Notes: generated from the letters alone by a model not told the origin. A DNA stretch of 64,000 nt from Apostichopus japonicus (GCF_037975245.1 NC_092575.1:29041341-29105340); one strand, 5' to 3'; shown: positions 23,301 to 38,300, counted from the first letter of the stretch. Numbers and translations are program-made.

Positions 23301-26300
23301 TAGCAAGACCATACAGCTCAATTTGAAGAAGGAATTTTCTTAGATTGGAAGTAATTTAAACCACTATTGAACTCCTCTTTTGCTTAAAAAAAGAGTTTGT
23401 CGCTTTGTACTTCTTGCTCTGTTAGGTGACTATGAGATAAATCAATCATGTGACTATTAAGTAACTGTTGGGTGAGTCATTTAGGTAACTGTTGGTTGAT
23501 ATTATTGTGTGACTATATAATGTGTCTCAGTTATGTGACCATTAGATGATTTAATCATGTGACCATAACGTAACTGTTGAGTGAGTCATTTAGGTAACTG
23601 TTGGTTGATATTATTGTGTGACTATATAATGTGTCTCAGTTATGTGACCATTAGATGATTTAATCATGTGACCATAACGTAACTGTTGAGTGAGTCATTT
23701 AGGTAACTGTTGGTTGATATTATTGTGTGACTATATAATGTGTCTCAGTTATGTGACCATTAGATGATTTAATCATGTGACCATAACGTAACTGTTGAGT
23801 GAGTCATTTAGGTAACTGTTGGTTGATATTATTGTGTGACTATATAATGTGTCTCAGTTATGTGACCATTAGATGATTTAATCATGTGACCATAACGTAA
23901 CTGTTGAGTGAGTCATTTAGGTAACTGTTGGTTGATATTATTGTGTGACTATATAATGTGTCTCAGTTATGTGACTATTAGATGATTTAATCATGTGACC
24001 ATAAAGTAACTGTTGGGTGAGTCATTAAGGTAACTGTTGGTTGATATTATTGTGTGACTATATAAAGTGACTATGTTGTGTGACTGTTAGATATTTCAAT
24101 CATGTGACTATTAAGTAACTGTTAGGTGAGTCATTTAGGTAACTGTACAGTTGGTTGATACTATTGCGTGACTATATAATGTGACTATGTTGGGTGACTA
24201 TTATATGATTTATTCACATGCGACTTTTAAGTAACTGTTAGGTGAGTCATTTAGGTAACTGTACAGTTGGTTGATACTATTGTGTGACTATCATGTGACT
24301 CTGTTGTGTGACTATGAGATAATCACTCTGATAAGTTGGGTGAGTCAATTACTATTGTAGTTGACTCCATAGGTGACTCTTGTAGACTCTGTTTGGTGAC
24401 TCTATTTGTGACTGTAATGTGACTATGTTGTGTGACTATGAGATAATCAATCATTACTCTGATAAGTTGGGTGAGTCAATTACTATAGTAGTTGACTCCA
24501 TAGGTGACTCTTGTAGACTCTGTTTGGTGACTCTATTTGTGACTGTAATGTGACTATGTTGTGTGACTATGAGATAATCAATCATTACTCTGATAAGTTG
24601 GGTGAGTCAATTACTATAGTAGTTGACTCCATAGGTGACTCTTATAGACTCTGTTTGGTGACTCTATTTGTGACTGTAATGTGACTATGTTGTGTGACTA
24701 TGAGATAATCAATCATTACTCTGATAAGTTGGGTGAGTCAATTACTATAGTAGTTGACTCCATATGTGACTCTTGTAGACTCTGTTTGGTGACTCTATTT
24801 GTGACTGTAATGTGACTATGTTGTGTGACTATGAGATAATCAATCATTACTCTGATAAGTTGGGTGAGTCAATTACTATAGTAGTTGACTCCATAGGTGA
24901 CTCTTGTAGACTCTGTTTGGTGACTCTATATGGATGATGTTGTTAATAGTAATGGTGAGAACACCTTGATATGAAAGTGATTAAATCGTTTGTTATGTTT
25001 CCTTAAAAGGAAGAAAACTTGTTTCAATTGTGGAGACGAAGGTCATGGCTTGTCAGACTGTCCAGTTGTAAGTATTAGATGTGATGAGGTTAACTAGACT
25101 GCTTACTCTTGTATCATTGTCTGTAGCTATTAGTGTAACAATTAAAATCAACCATTTACACATACATTTTGTATGTTAAGACCATACTCATTATTTGAGA
25201 AATGATACTTTATACATCAGAGGCTCATCAGTGGTCACTGGAATACCTGTATTATTTAAGAACACTTCAAGTCAGTGGTTGAGTTGGTCAGAATCAATGT
25301 ATTAATGCAGCACACCTTTATGAAGGATTACTGGTTTGTCCATCTATACAAGAACTCCTCTTTGTGAATGACTTTATACACCAAAGTCTGTTTATCTTAT
25401 ACTCATATTGCTTATCAGGAAAAAGACTTTGCGCGGATCAATGCCAAGAAACAGGAGTTTAGGAATCTCTCCTCTCCAGGGTTGAATTCTAAGCGTTATC
25501 ACAAAGATTCTGATGGTGACCAAAAGTTTGCAGAGCTGAAACCAGGAGTTGTAAGGTGAGAAAAGTTACATTATGCAGTTACCAAAACTGAAATTCTCGC
25601 TAAGAGAATAATTTTTAGCTAGCAAGCATTGTCAAGCTCCTTACTAACTCCAAAGGGAATTGGTAAGGAGTGTGATGCCAGAAACAGAATCTTGTCTGCA
25701 TTACCTAATAGTAATACATTTATTTTCATGCTGTGTGACCATTGAGGTATTTGTCACACTGTTTACTTACCAGTGAGGTATATGTCTTGGTTGTTTAATT
25801 ATGTGTAACCACTGAGGTATTTGTTGTCCCTGTTAATTTAAACATGTGTAACCAGTGTGGTATTTGACCCACTTATGTGTAACCATTGAGGTATTTGTTG
25901 TTCCTGTTAATTTAAACATGTGTAACCAGTGTGGTATTTGACATAATTATGTGTAACCACTGAGGTATTTGCTGTCCCTGTTAATTTAAAGATACATGTG
26001 TAACCAGTGCGGTATTTGACCCAGTTATGTGAAACCACAGAGGTATTTGCTGTCCCTGTTAATTTAAACATGTATGTGTAACCAGTGTGGTATTTGACCC
26101 AGTTATGTGTAACCAGTGAGGTATTTGTTGTCCCTGTTAATTTAAACATGTGTAACCAGTGTGGTATTTGACCCAGTTATGTGTAACCACTGAGGTATTT
26201 GTTGTCGCTGTTAATTTAAACATGTGTAACCAGTGTGGTATTTGGCCCAGTTATGTGTAACCACTGAGGTATTTGCTGTCCCTGTTAATTTAAACATGTG

Positions 26301-29300
26301 TAACCAGTGTGGTATTTGACCCAGTTATGTGTAACCACTGAGGTATTTGTTGTCGCTGTTAATTTAAACATGTGTAACCAGTGTGGTATTTGACCCAGTT
26401 ATGTGAAACCACAGAGGTATTTGCTGTCCCTGTTAATTTAGACATACATGTGTAACCAGTGTGGTATTTGACCCAGTTATGTGAAACCACTGAGGTATTT
26501 GTTGTCCCTGTTAATTTAAACTACTATAACCAGTGTGATATTTGACCCAGTTATGTGTAACCAGTGAGGTATTTTCATCAATGTTTACATACATTTCTGT
26601 AACCAGTGTGGTATTTGACTCAGTACTGTGTAACCAGTGAGTTATTTGACTTGGTTAGTAATGTGTAACCACTGAGATATTTGTTGTCGCTGTCAACTTA
26701 AAAGTGTATAACCAGTGTGGCATTTGACTAAGTTATTTGTAACTTTGCCAGGGGTATTTCACTATTTTAGTTATGTGGAACAAGTTAAGTTATTTGAATA
26801 GGTTAGATACATTTAATCAGTGAGATATTTGACAAACTTGGTTACTAATTGTTACAGGCTGTGTGGTACTCCACTTAACTCACCATACCTTCTCAAAGCC
26901 ACTCTTTTAACTACATACCTAGTGCACTGTTGATACATGGTACCGCTTGTTAGTAGTATGAATTTCCTTCTTTCATTGTGGTAAATATTTGATAAATTCT
27001 GAAGTCAATGTCACTTAACTGAGGATGTCCTTTTCAAACAGTTTCCATTTGAAGTAAAGAGCTGAACAAAGGCAATAAGCTTTCTTTTGTTTATGATTTT
27101 ATTTTTAGTTTTAACTTTCTGTTTTTGTTTCAGTGATGAGTTGAGAAAGGCAATGGGTTTGAGAGAGCAAGAAATTCCTAGTTATATTTACACCATGAGA
27201 ATGCTGGGTTATCCTCCTGGCTACCTACTGGAGGCAGAGATAACATCATCTGGACTTGCAGTATATGATAAGCTAAGAGGTAATTTCTCATTATATTTAC
27301 ACCATGAGAATGCTGGGTTATCCTCCTGGCTACCTACTGGAGGCAGAGATAACATCATCTGGACTTGCAGTATATGATAAGCTAAGAGGTAATTTCTCAT
27401 TATATTTACACCATGAGAATGCTGGGTTATCCTCCTGGCTACCTACTGGAGGCAGAGATAACATCATCTGGACTTGCAGTATATGATAAGCTAAGAGGTA
27501 ATTTCTCATTATATTTACACCATGAGAATGCTGGGTTATCCTCCTGGCTACCTACTGGAGGCAGAGATAACATCATCTGGACTTGCAGTATATGATAAGC
27601 TAAGAGGTAATTTCTCATTATATTTACACCATGAGAATGCTGGGTTATCCTCCTGGCTACCTACTGGAGGCAGAGATAACATCATCTGGACTTGCAGTAT
27701 ATGATAAGCTAAGAGGTAATTTCTCATTATATTTACACCATGAGAATGCTGGGTTATCCTCCTGGCTACCTACTGGAGGCAGAGATAACATCATCTGGAC
27801 TTGCAGTATATGATAAGCTAAGAGGTAATTTCTCATTATATTTACACCATGAGAATGCTGGGTTATCCTCCTGGCTACCTACTGGAGGCAGAGATAACAT
27901 CATCTGGACTTGCAGTATATGATAAGCTAAGAGGTAATTTCTCATTATATTTACACCATGAGAATGCTGGGTTATCCTCCTGGCTACCCCCTGGAGGCAG
28001 AGATAACAACATCTGGACTTGCAGTATATGATAAGCTAAGAGGTAATTTCTCATTATATTTACACCATGAGAATGCTGGGTTATCCTCCTGGCTACCCCC
28101 TGGAGGCAGAGATAACAACATCTGGACTTGCAGTATATGATAAGCTAAGAGGTAATTTCTCATTATATTTACACCATGAGAATGCTGGGTTATCCTCCTG
28201 GCTACCTACTGGAGGCAGAGATAACATCATCTGGACTTGCAGTATATGATAAGCTAAGAGGTAATTTCTCATTATATTTACACCATGAGAATGCTGGGTT
28301 ATCCTCCTGGCTACCTACTGGAGGCAGAGATAACATCATCTGGACTTGCAGTATATGATAAGCTAAGAGGTAATTTCTCATTATATTTACACCATGAGAA
28401 TGCTGGGTTATCCTCCTGGCTACCTACTGGAGGCAGAGATAACATCATCTGGACTTGCAGTATATGATAAGCTAAGAGGTAATTTCTCATTATATTTACA
28501 CCATGAGAATGCTGGGTTATCCTCCTGGCTACCTACTGGAGGCAGAGATAACATCATCTGGACTTGCAGTATATGATAAGCTAAGAGGTAATTTCTCATT
28601 ATATTTACACCATGAGAATGCTGGGTTATCCTCCTGGCTACCTACTGGAGGCAGAGATAACATCATCTGGACTTGCAGTATATGATAAGCTAAGAGGTAA
28701 TTTCTCATTATATTTACACCATGAGAATGCTGGGTTATCCTCCTGGCTACCTACTGGAGGCAGAGATAACATCATCTGGACTTGCAGTATATGATAAGCT
28801 AAGAGGTAATTTCTCATTATATTTACACCATGAGAATGCTGGGTTATCCTCCTGGCTACCTACTGGAGGCAGAGATAACATCATCTGGACTTGCAGTATA
28901 TGATAAGCTAAGAGGTAATTTCTCATTATATTTACACCATGAGAATGCTGGGTTATCCTCCTGGCTACCTACTGGAGGCAGAGATAACAACATCTGGACT
29001 TGCAGTATATGATAAGCTAAGAGGTAATTTCTCATTATATTTACACCATGAGAATGCTGGGTTATCCTCCTGGCTACCTACTGGAGGCAGAGATAACATC
29101 ATCTGGACTTGCAGTATATGATAAGCTAAGAGGTAATTTCTCATTATATTTACACCATGAGAATGCTGGGTTATCCTCCTGGCTACCTACTGGAGGCAGA
29201 GATAACATCATCTGGACTTGCAGTATATGATAAGCTAAGAGGTAATTTCTCATTATATTTACACCATGAGAATGCTGGGTTATCCTCCTGGCTACCTACT

Positions 29301-32300
29301 GGAGGCAGAGATAACATCATCTGGACTTGCAGTATATGATAAGCTAAGAGGTAATTTCTCATTATATTTACACCATGAGAATGCTGGGTTATCCTCCTGG
29401 CTACCTACTGGAGGCAGAGATAACATCATCTGGTCTTGCAGTATATGATAAGCTAAGAGGTAATTTCTCATTATATTTACACCATGAGAATGCTGGGTTA
29501 TCCTCCTGGCTACCTACTGGAGGCAGAGATAACATCATCTGGACTTGCAGTATATGATAAGCTAAGAGGTAATTTCTCATTATATTTACACCATGAGAAT
29601 GCTGGGTTATCCTCCTGGCTACCTACTGGAGGCAGAGATAACATCATCTGGACTTGCAGTATATGATAAGCTAAGAGGTAATTTCTCATTATATTTACAC
29701 CATGAGAATGCTGGGTTATCCTCCTGGCTACCTACTGGAGGCAGAGATAACATCATCTGGACTTGCAGTATATGATAAGCTAAGAGGTAATTTCTCATTA
29801 TATTTACACCATGAGAATGCTGGGTTATCCTCCTGGCTACCTACTGGAGGCAGAGATAACAACATCTGGACTTGCAGTATATGATAAGCTAAGAGGTAAT
29901 TTCCTATTATATTTACACCATGAGAATGCTGGGTTATCCTCCTGGCTACCTACTGGAGGCAGAGATAACATCATCTGGACTTGCAGTATATGATAAGCTA
30001 AGAGGTAATTTCTCATTATATTTACACCATGAGAATGCTGGGTTATCCTCCTGGCTACCTACTGGAGGCAGAGATAACATCATCTGGACTTGCAGTATAT
30101 GATAAGCTAAGAGGTAATTTCTCATTATATTTACACCATGAGAATGCTGGGTTATCCTCCTGGCTACCTACTGGAGGCAGAGATAACATCATCTGGACTT
30201 GCAGTATATGATAAGCTAAGAGGTAATTTCTCATTATATTTACACCATGAGAATGCTGGGTTATCCTCCTGGCTACCTACTGGAGGCAGAGATAACATCA
30301 TCTGGACTTGCAGTATATGATAAGCTAAGAGGTAATTTCTCATTATATTTACACCATGAGAATGCTGGGTTATCCTCCTGGCTACCTACTGGAGGCAGAG
30401 ATAACATCATCTGGACTTGCAGTATATGATAAGCTAAGAGGTAATTTCTCATTATATTTACACCATGAGAATGCTGGGTTATCCTCCTGGCTACCTACTG
30501 GAGGCAGAGATAACATCATCTGGACTTGCAGTATATGATAAGCTAAGAGGTAATTTCTCATTATATTTACACCATGAGAATGCTGGGTTATCCTCCTGGC
30601 TATCTACTGGAGGCAGAGATAACATCATCTGGACTTGCAGTATATGATAAGCTAAGAGGTAATTTCTCATTATATTTACACCATGAGAATGCTGGGTTAT
30701 CCTCCTGGCTACCTACTGGAGGCAGAGATAACATCATCTGGACTTGCAGTATATGATAAGCTAAGAGGTAATTTCTCATTATATTTACACCATGAGAATG
30801 CTGGGTTATCCTCCTGGCTACCTACTGGAGGCAGAGATAACATCATCTGGACTTGCAGTATATGATAAGCTAAGAGGTAATTTCTCATTATATTTACACC
30901 ATGAGAATGCTGGGTTATCCTCCTGGCTACCTACTGGAGGCAGAGATAACATCATCTGGACTTGCAGTATATGATAAGCTAAGAGGTAATTTCTCATTAT
31001 ATTTACACCATGAGAATGCTGGGTTATCCTCCTGGCTACCTACTGGAGGCAGAGATAACATCATCTGGACTTGCAGTATATGATAAGCTAAGAGGTAATT
31101 TCTCATTATATTTACACCATGAGAATGCTGGGTTATCCTCCTGGCTACCTACTGGAGGCAGAGATAACATCATCTGGACTTGCAGTATATGATAAGCTAA
31201 GAGGTAATTTCTCATTATATTTACACCATGAGAATGCTGGGTTATCCTCCTGGCTACCTACTGGAGGCAGAGATAACATCATCTGGACTTGCAGTATATG
31301 ATAAGCTAAGAGGTAATTTCTCATTATATTTACACCATGAGAATGCTGGGTTATCCTCCTGGCTACCTACTGGAGGCAGAGATAACATCATCTGGACTTG
31401 CAGTATATGATAAGCTAAGAGGTAATTTCTCATTATATTTACACCATGAGAATGCTGGGTTATCCTCCTGGCTACCCCCTGGAGGCAGAGATAACAACAT
31501 CTGGACTTGCAGTATATGATAAGCTAAGAGGTAATTTCTCATTATATTTACACCATGAGAATGCTGGGTTATCCTCCTGGCTACCTACTGGAGGCAGAGA
31601 TAACATCATCTGGACTTGCAGTATATGATAAGCTAAGAGGTAATTTCTCATTATATTTACACCATGAGAATGCTGGGTTATCCTCCTGGCTACCTACTGG
31701 AGGCAGAGATAACATCATCTGGACTTGCAGTATATGATAAGCTAAGAGGTAATTTCTCATTATATTTACACCATGAGAATGCTGGGTTATCCTCCTGGCT
31801 ACCTACTGGAGGCAGAGATAACATCATCTGGACTTGCAGTATATGATAAGCTAAGAGGTAATTTCTCATTATATTTACACCATGAGAATGCTGGGTTATC
31901 CTCCTGGCTACCTACTGGAGGCAGAGATAACATCATCTGGACTTGCAGTATATGATAAGCTAAGAGGTAATTTCTCATTATATTTACACCATGAGAATGC
32001 TGGGTTATCCTCCTGGCTACCTACTGGAGGCAGAGATAACATCATCTGGACTTGCAGTATATGATAAGCTAAGAGGTAATTTCTCATTATATTTACACCA
32101 TGAGAATGCTGGGTTATCCTCCTGGCTACCTACTGGAGGCAGAGATAACATCATCTGGACTTGCAGTATATGATAAGCTAAGAGGTAATTTCTCATTATA
32201 TTTACACCATGAGAATGCTGGGTTATCCTCCTGGCTATCTACTGGAGGCAGAGATAACATCATCTGGACTTGCAGTATATGATAAGCTAAGAGGTAATTT

Positions 32301-35300
32301 CTCATTATATTTACACCATGAGAATGCTGGGTTATCCTCCTGGCTACCTACTGGAGGCAGAGATAACATCATCTGGACTTGCAGTATATGATAAGCTAAG
32401 AGGTAATTTCTCATTATATTTACACCATGAGAATGCTGGGTTATCCTCCTGGCTACCTACTGGAGGCAGAGATAACATCATCTGGACTTGCAGTATATGA
32501 TAAGCTAAGAGGTAATTTCTCATTATATTTACACCATGAGAATGCTGGGTTATCCTCCTGGCTACCTACTGGAGGCAGAGATAACATCATCTGGACTTGC
32601 AGTATATGATAAGCTAAGAGGTAATTTCTCATTATATTTACACCATGAGAATGCTGGGTTATCCTCCTGGCTACCTACTGGAGAAACCTATAACAGCATC
32701 TGGTCTTTCTGGTTATGATAAGCTGACAGGTAGAAAATAATCAATTAAGAAACAGTAGTCTATGATAACAACACATAGCATATTTGAATTTAGAACTGTT
32801 TACAATTGTATATGAATAGGCAGAGAGAGACTTGATTATGGAAGTGATAGGGTATTAAATTCAGGCAGGGGCAGGATTTTATTTTGTTAAAGGGGAGACT
32901 ATATTCAGGAATGAAATATAGGGGCTGTTTTAAACATCTTCAAGTTCATAAAGATTGATTATTTAGCTTGAGTAAGGACTATTATCTTGTGGCTGAACAG
33001 TATGAAGATCATCCTGGATGAGGACACCCTAGACCTAAAGATTACAGCAGGACACTGTCAATTTCTACATTGCATTGTTAAATTATTACATATAAGCTTG
33101 ATATGATAGCATTCAAATTACAAAATTATTCCTAACAACTGTGCTTGTGAAAGAAATCTTTGAATTATTCATTTCTGGCTTTACTTTTATGTCTACCCTG
33201 ATTGCAATATTTCAATATGGTGCTGATTTGTGATGTCAGTAAAAACTGTATAGGCTATGTAATATAAATTTAAAAACTTATAAATAGGAAGCTTAGGAGT
33301 AAAGAAAGGAAATATAAAAAATAAAAGAAATAGAACAGACAGTTCACAGTTAGTAAAGTACAACAATCAATAGTCATAAGCCAAATTGGCCCGTTGACCT
33401 CCCCGAAGTTTATAAACAGTCTTAGGTTTGTAACCTTTTATAATGTTAATCCGGTGCCTGCCATCTTTGAGTAGCTGGGCTGCAGAACGGCCGGACCATT
33501 TGGTTAAATTGTCAATCCATCGTGAATGCAGTCGGCCTGGCTTACGTTTGTAACCACAGGGTAGCCCACAGAGTGCAGCACATGTAAGGCCTCCAAAACG
33601 TACTGCATTAAAGCAGTGATGTAGGAAGGTACTTTTGAGTGGGGGGGCTGAAGACTGATGGCCGGCCTTGGGTAGGGGTCTAAGGGAAGGGGGTGTTCAC
33701 CTCCCCTTTGGTTTTTTTTTTTTGCATTTCCAGTTGGCCTCAGATGCAATTTAGTGCAATATAGCACACTTCAAAACCCACTCCAGTTTGTAAATTATTT
33801 TGCATTTTCACCTGGCCTTAGATGCAATTTGGTGCTCCAAATGAGATTTTTTTCTCATTTGGAAATGAAAAAGGGGTTTTCTGACTTCAGAAGCCGGAGG
33901 GGGGGGGGGGGGGGCGGAATGATACTTCCGCCCACCATATTTTTCACTGGGGGGGGTCTGGTGCCCCCCCCCCCCAGCCCCCCCAGTTCATATGCCCTTG
34001 GCATGATGTAAAGTACAGTTGCAGTTTTTCTCAAATAAACAAAGGTAGCTATTTCTATTATGCAGTTCATATAAACAGTGTATACTTACATATGTGCTGG
34101 TGAAACTTTTGAACTAGCAAGTAACAAGTCTTGCGTGGAGGATTCATGGACATTACTCTATACTACTGCAATGATCTAGGTACACTATGCAATACCAATC
34201 CCAGGATCAATATATATAGTTTTGATGTTTAGTTTTCTTTCACTTACTTATTTGTCTCTTTTTTGCCAGCAGATGAGGAAGGAGAGGTAAAGGAGGCACA
34301 TGACCAGCCTCTGAAGTATAATTCATTGAAACTGATTAAATATCCAGGCTTTAACGTTACACTCGGTGATGGTTTTATAGACGTGAGTTTTGTAGGCTTT
34401 AACGTCACACTCGGTGATGGTTTTATAGACGTGAGTTTTGTTTACATAAGTACTACTGTTAGGTCAGCATAAACATTTGTATGGCTGGCCATATGACAGT
34501 AGCAAGTGCTCTAGATTATTGTTTGGGTTGGGTGAAGGGGCGGGGAGGGGAGGGCTGAGGGGGCTGTTGTTACTTAGTGTTAGAAGCTGGGCACATGGTG
34601 ATAACCATTAGTACTCTTATGTAGGTTTATGTAGATCAAATTTGGTTGAGCAATGTAGATTTTGTTTACCTGTGAAAAGTCTTTTATGCCACCACATCTG
34701 CAGTATGGGAGAATAAGATCCCCAAAGTACAGATGTGACTTGATCAGTGATGTATGCTCAATTTAAGTAAGGTATATATTTAGGTAGGAAATGGCAGTTG
34801 CATTTCAAAAGTGAAATAATAATGCTGGATACTGTTTAGTCAGGTGTATAGAATTTTGGTGTTGAAATGAGACAGATGCCTTCACGATGATATAATGTAA
34901 CAAATTACGTGACAGTTTTATAGAGAAGACTGACACTCTTTAATCAAGAAGTAATACAACTCATGTGAACCTTGGAAAGATCTGCAGAATGACATTGTTT
35001 GTACTAGGAATAATACATGAGTCTAAAGTAGGGAAACAGTAACATATACCAACAGGTTATAGCATGGATACACATATCAAAGAAACATATAAACTCATTT
35101 GTAACCATATGGCACATTGTCTGCTTAATTAGTCTGCTAATATTGTTATCTTCCAATCAGGACTGCCAGTATAGAAACATGCCTCCGATGCAGGAATACC
35201 ACTCATATGACATATTTCAATCATTCATGGCCTCAAAGTCATCCAGTGAGGGAGAAAGTAAAAAGAGGAAAGGAGAATTCAGCGAAAGTGAAGAGAGAAG

Positions 35301-38300
35301 AAATAGAAAGAAAGGCCGTATTCAAGAGGTCAAAGAGATGGACATTGGTAGTCCTGTATCTCCATCTTTCTCAGGTCAGTTCTTAGATCAAGGAGAGGAT
35401 TTCAAATCCTCATTGATGTAATCACCCTGTGTGCTGCTTCCCTCTGTAGTCATGAAGGGTCTCTCACGATGTTAGGTCAGGGTTTAGATCAAGGAGAGGC
35501 TTTCAAATCCACAAATGTAATCACCCTGTGTGCTGCTTCCCTCTGTAGTCATGAAGGGTCTCTCACGATGTTAGGTCAGGGTTTAGATCAAGGAGAGGCT
35601 TTCAAATCCTCAAATGTAATCACCCTGTGTTCTGCTTCCCTCTGTAGTCATGAAGGGTCTCTCATGATGTTAGGTCAGGGCTTAGATCAAGGAGAGGCTT
35701 TCAAATCCACAAATGTAATCACCCTGTGTTCTGCTTCCCTCTGTAGTCATGAAGGGTCTCTCATGATGTTAGGTCAGGGCTTAGATCAAGGAGAGGCTTT
35801 CAAATCCACAGATGTAATCACCCTGTGTGCTGCTTCCCTCTGTAGTCATGAAGGGTCTCTCATGATGTTAGGTCAGGGTTTAGATCAAGGAGAGGCTTTC
35901 AAATCCACAAATGTAATCACCCTGTGTTCTGCTTCCCTCTGTAGTCATGAAGGGTCTCTCATGATGTTAGGTCAGGGCTTAGATCAAGGAGAGGCTTTCA
36001 AATCCACAAATGTAATCACCCTGTGTTCTGCTTCCCTCTGTAGTCATGAAGGGTCTCTCATGATGTTAGGTCAGGGTTTAGATCAAGGAGAGGCTTTCAA
36101 ATCCTCAAATGTAATCACCCTGTGTGCTGCTTCCCTCTGTAGTCATGAAGGGTCTCTCATGATGTTAGGTCAGGGTTTAGATCAAGGAGAGGCTTTCAAA
36201 TCCTCAAATGTAATCACCCTGTGTGCTGCTTCCCTCTGTAGTCATGAAGGGTCTCTCATGATGTTAGGTCAGGGTAGATCAAGGAGAGGCTTTCAAATCC
36301 ACAAATGTAATCACCCTGTGTTCTGCTTCCCTCTGTAGTCATGAAGGGTCTCTCATGATGTTAGGTCAGGGTAGATCAAGGAGAGGCTTTCAAATCCTCA
36401 AATGTAATCACCCTGTGTTCTGCTTCCCTCTGTAGTCATGAAGGGTCTCTCATGATGTTAGGTCAGGGTTTAGATCAAGGAGAGGCTTTCAAATCCTCAA
36501 ATGTAATCACCCTGTGTGCTGCTTCCCTCTGTAGTCATGAAGGGTCTCTCATGATGTTAGGTCAGGGTTTAGATCAAGGAGAGGCTTTCAAATCCTCAAA
36601 TGTAATCACCCTGTGTGCTGCTTCCCTCTGTAGTCATGAAGGGTCTCTCATGATGTTAGGTCAGGGTTTAGATCAAGGAGAGGCTTTCAAATCCTCAAAT
36701 GTAATCACCCTGTGTGCTGCTTCCCTCTGTAGTCATGAAGGGTCTCTCATGATGTTAGGTCAGGGTAGATCAAGGAGAGGCTTTCAAATCCTCAAATGTA
36801 ATCACCCTGTGTTCTGCTTCCCTCTGTAGTCATGAAGGGTCTCTCATGATGTTAGGTCAGGGTTTAGATCAAGGAGAGGCTTTCAAATCCTCAAATGTAA
36901 TCACCCTGTGTTCTGCTTCCCTCTGTAGTCATGAAGGGTCTCTCATGATGTTAGGTCAGGGTTTAGATCAAGGAGAGGCTTTCAAATCCACAAATGTAAT
37001 CACCCTGTGTTCTGCTTCCCTCTGTAGTCATGAAGGGTCTCTCATGATGTTAGGTCAGGGTTTAGATCAAGGAGAGTCATTACTTGGTATGTTTGTTACT
37101 GTGGTTTAGTTGTATCTATGTGTGAAACATTTTCCTGCACATTTTTACCAGACATGAAATTTCTGTTGAGAACTTACACAAGACAGTTTGTCAGAAAGGT
37201 TCATTACAGCTTTAGAATGTGTGTTTGGTGGAAGTTTTGAAACTTCGTTTATGGCAAATTGTATGCGCAAGAATGGATGCGAGATATTCTCAATGGACAA
37301 AAGTTCTTGTTGCAAGTTCAGTTTTAGCTATTTCTGCTGTTTGAGATGGTTAGCATTCCAAGAAATACTTTTGCATTCCTCTATTTATTATATTGTGAAC
37401 TTCAGTACAAGTCCTGGTCCATTCTAATGATCAAGGTAGACAGCAAAACAACAACCTCCTTATGTAATCATTATTATTATTAACGTGTACACAAACTAGT
37501 TTTGTTTCCTGGAACATATGCTTTGAATGTAACAAAAAGGTTACCTTAAAAACTAACATGGTACACAACATCACACCAGATTTGTGACTCTGTTAGCATG
37601 GCAATCTTTAGTTAAATTACAAATAAAACTGCCATTGATTGTGCCAATTCAGCAAACTATTTGATATGGATTAGTTTTGGATTGTTAAATGGAAACCTCA
37701 ATGCTACACTATAAAACAGTGATTGAGGAAACATGTGGGTATCATTTACACATGTCAGCTGGACCTTGTTCACAATGAAATCTGTACTGGTATCTAGTTT
37801 GTGAGGCTTTCACCCCTTCAATGTTTCACCATTGTAAGTAATGTAAGATTCATGCAGGCATCTGGGCTCTGAGCCAGAATTCTGTGTCACATTTGAGTAA
37901 TGCCATTTACGTGTCAAACAAATTTATGCCTTTTGCGTTTAATGTGGCTAAATAAATTGGCTTTACTTTTTACATCATTTAAGACAAGAACAAACCTTTT
38001 TATTTGTAATATTTTAAAGTCTGATGTCTTAAGGTAGCATACCCCCATTAAAAGCCCCATTGACTTACGCAATAAATCACAAAAGTAATATGATCTCTAA
38101 GTCTAGATAGAAGTTTTCATTAGCTAAATGCTACCCATCACCAGATAGCTGACAAGTTGGTCTTTCATGGCACCATCAATTTTCTGTACCATGACCATGC
38201 AGATTTTTTGCCATCCGAGCTGGAAGTTTTTGTCACTTGTAATCAAACCTCTTCACTCAGTGGTAAACAATTTTCCTTCGCTGCCCCTGGGAGGCCTAAA

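Noticed and set aside
27304-32718. Fifty 60-codon frames starting MRMLGYPPGY
   Set aside because: They are shifted readings of the duplicated exon 9 end; each runs into TGA and none is an independent gene.
35469-36338. 289-codon plus-strand frame with 33-residue MLGQGLDQGEAFKS repeats
   Set aside because: It arises from the 99-bp intronic array, is out of frame with exon 11 because of the first unit, and is interrupted by 2-bp deletions. I keep the splice-site content as the real signal.
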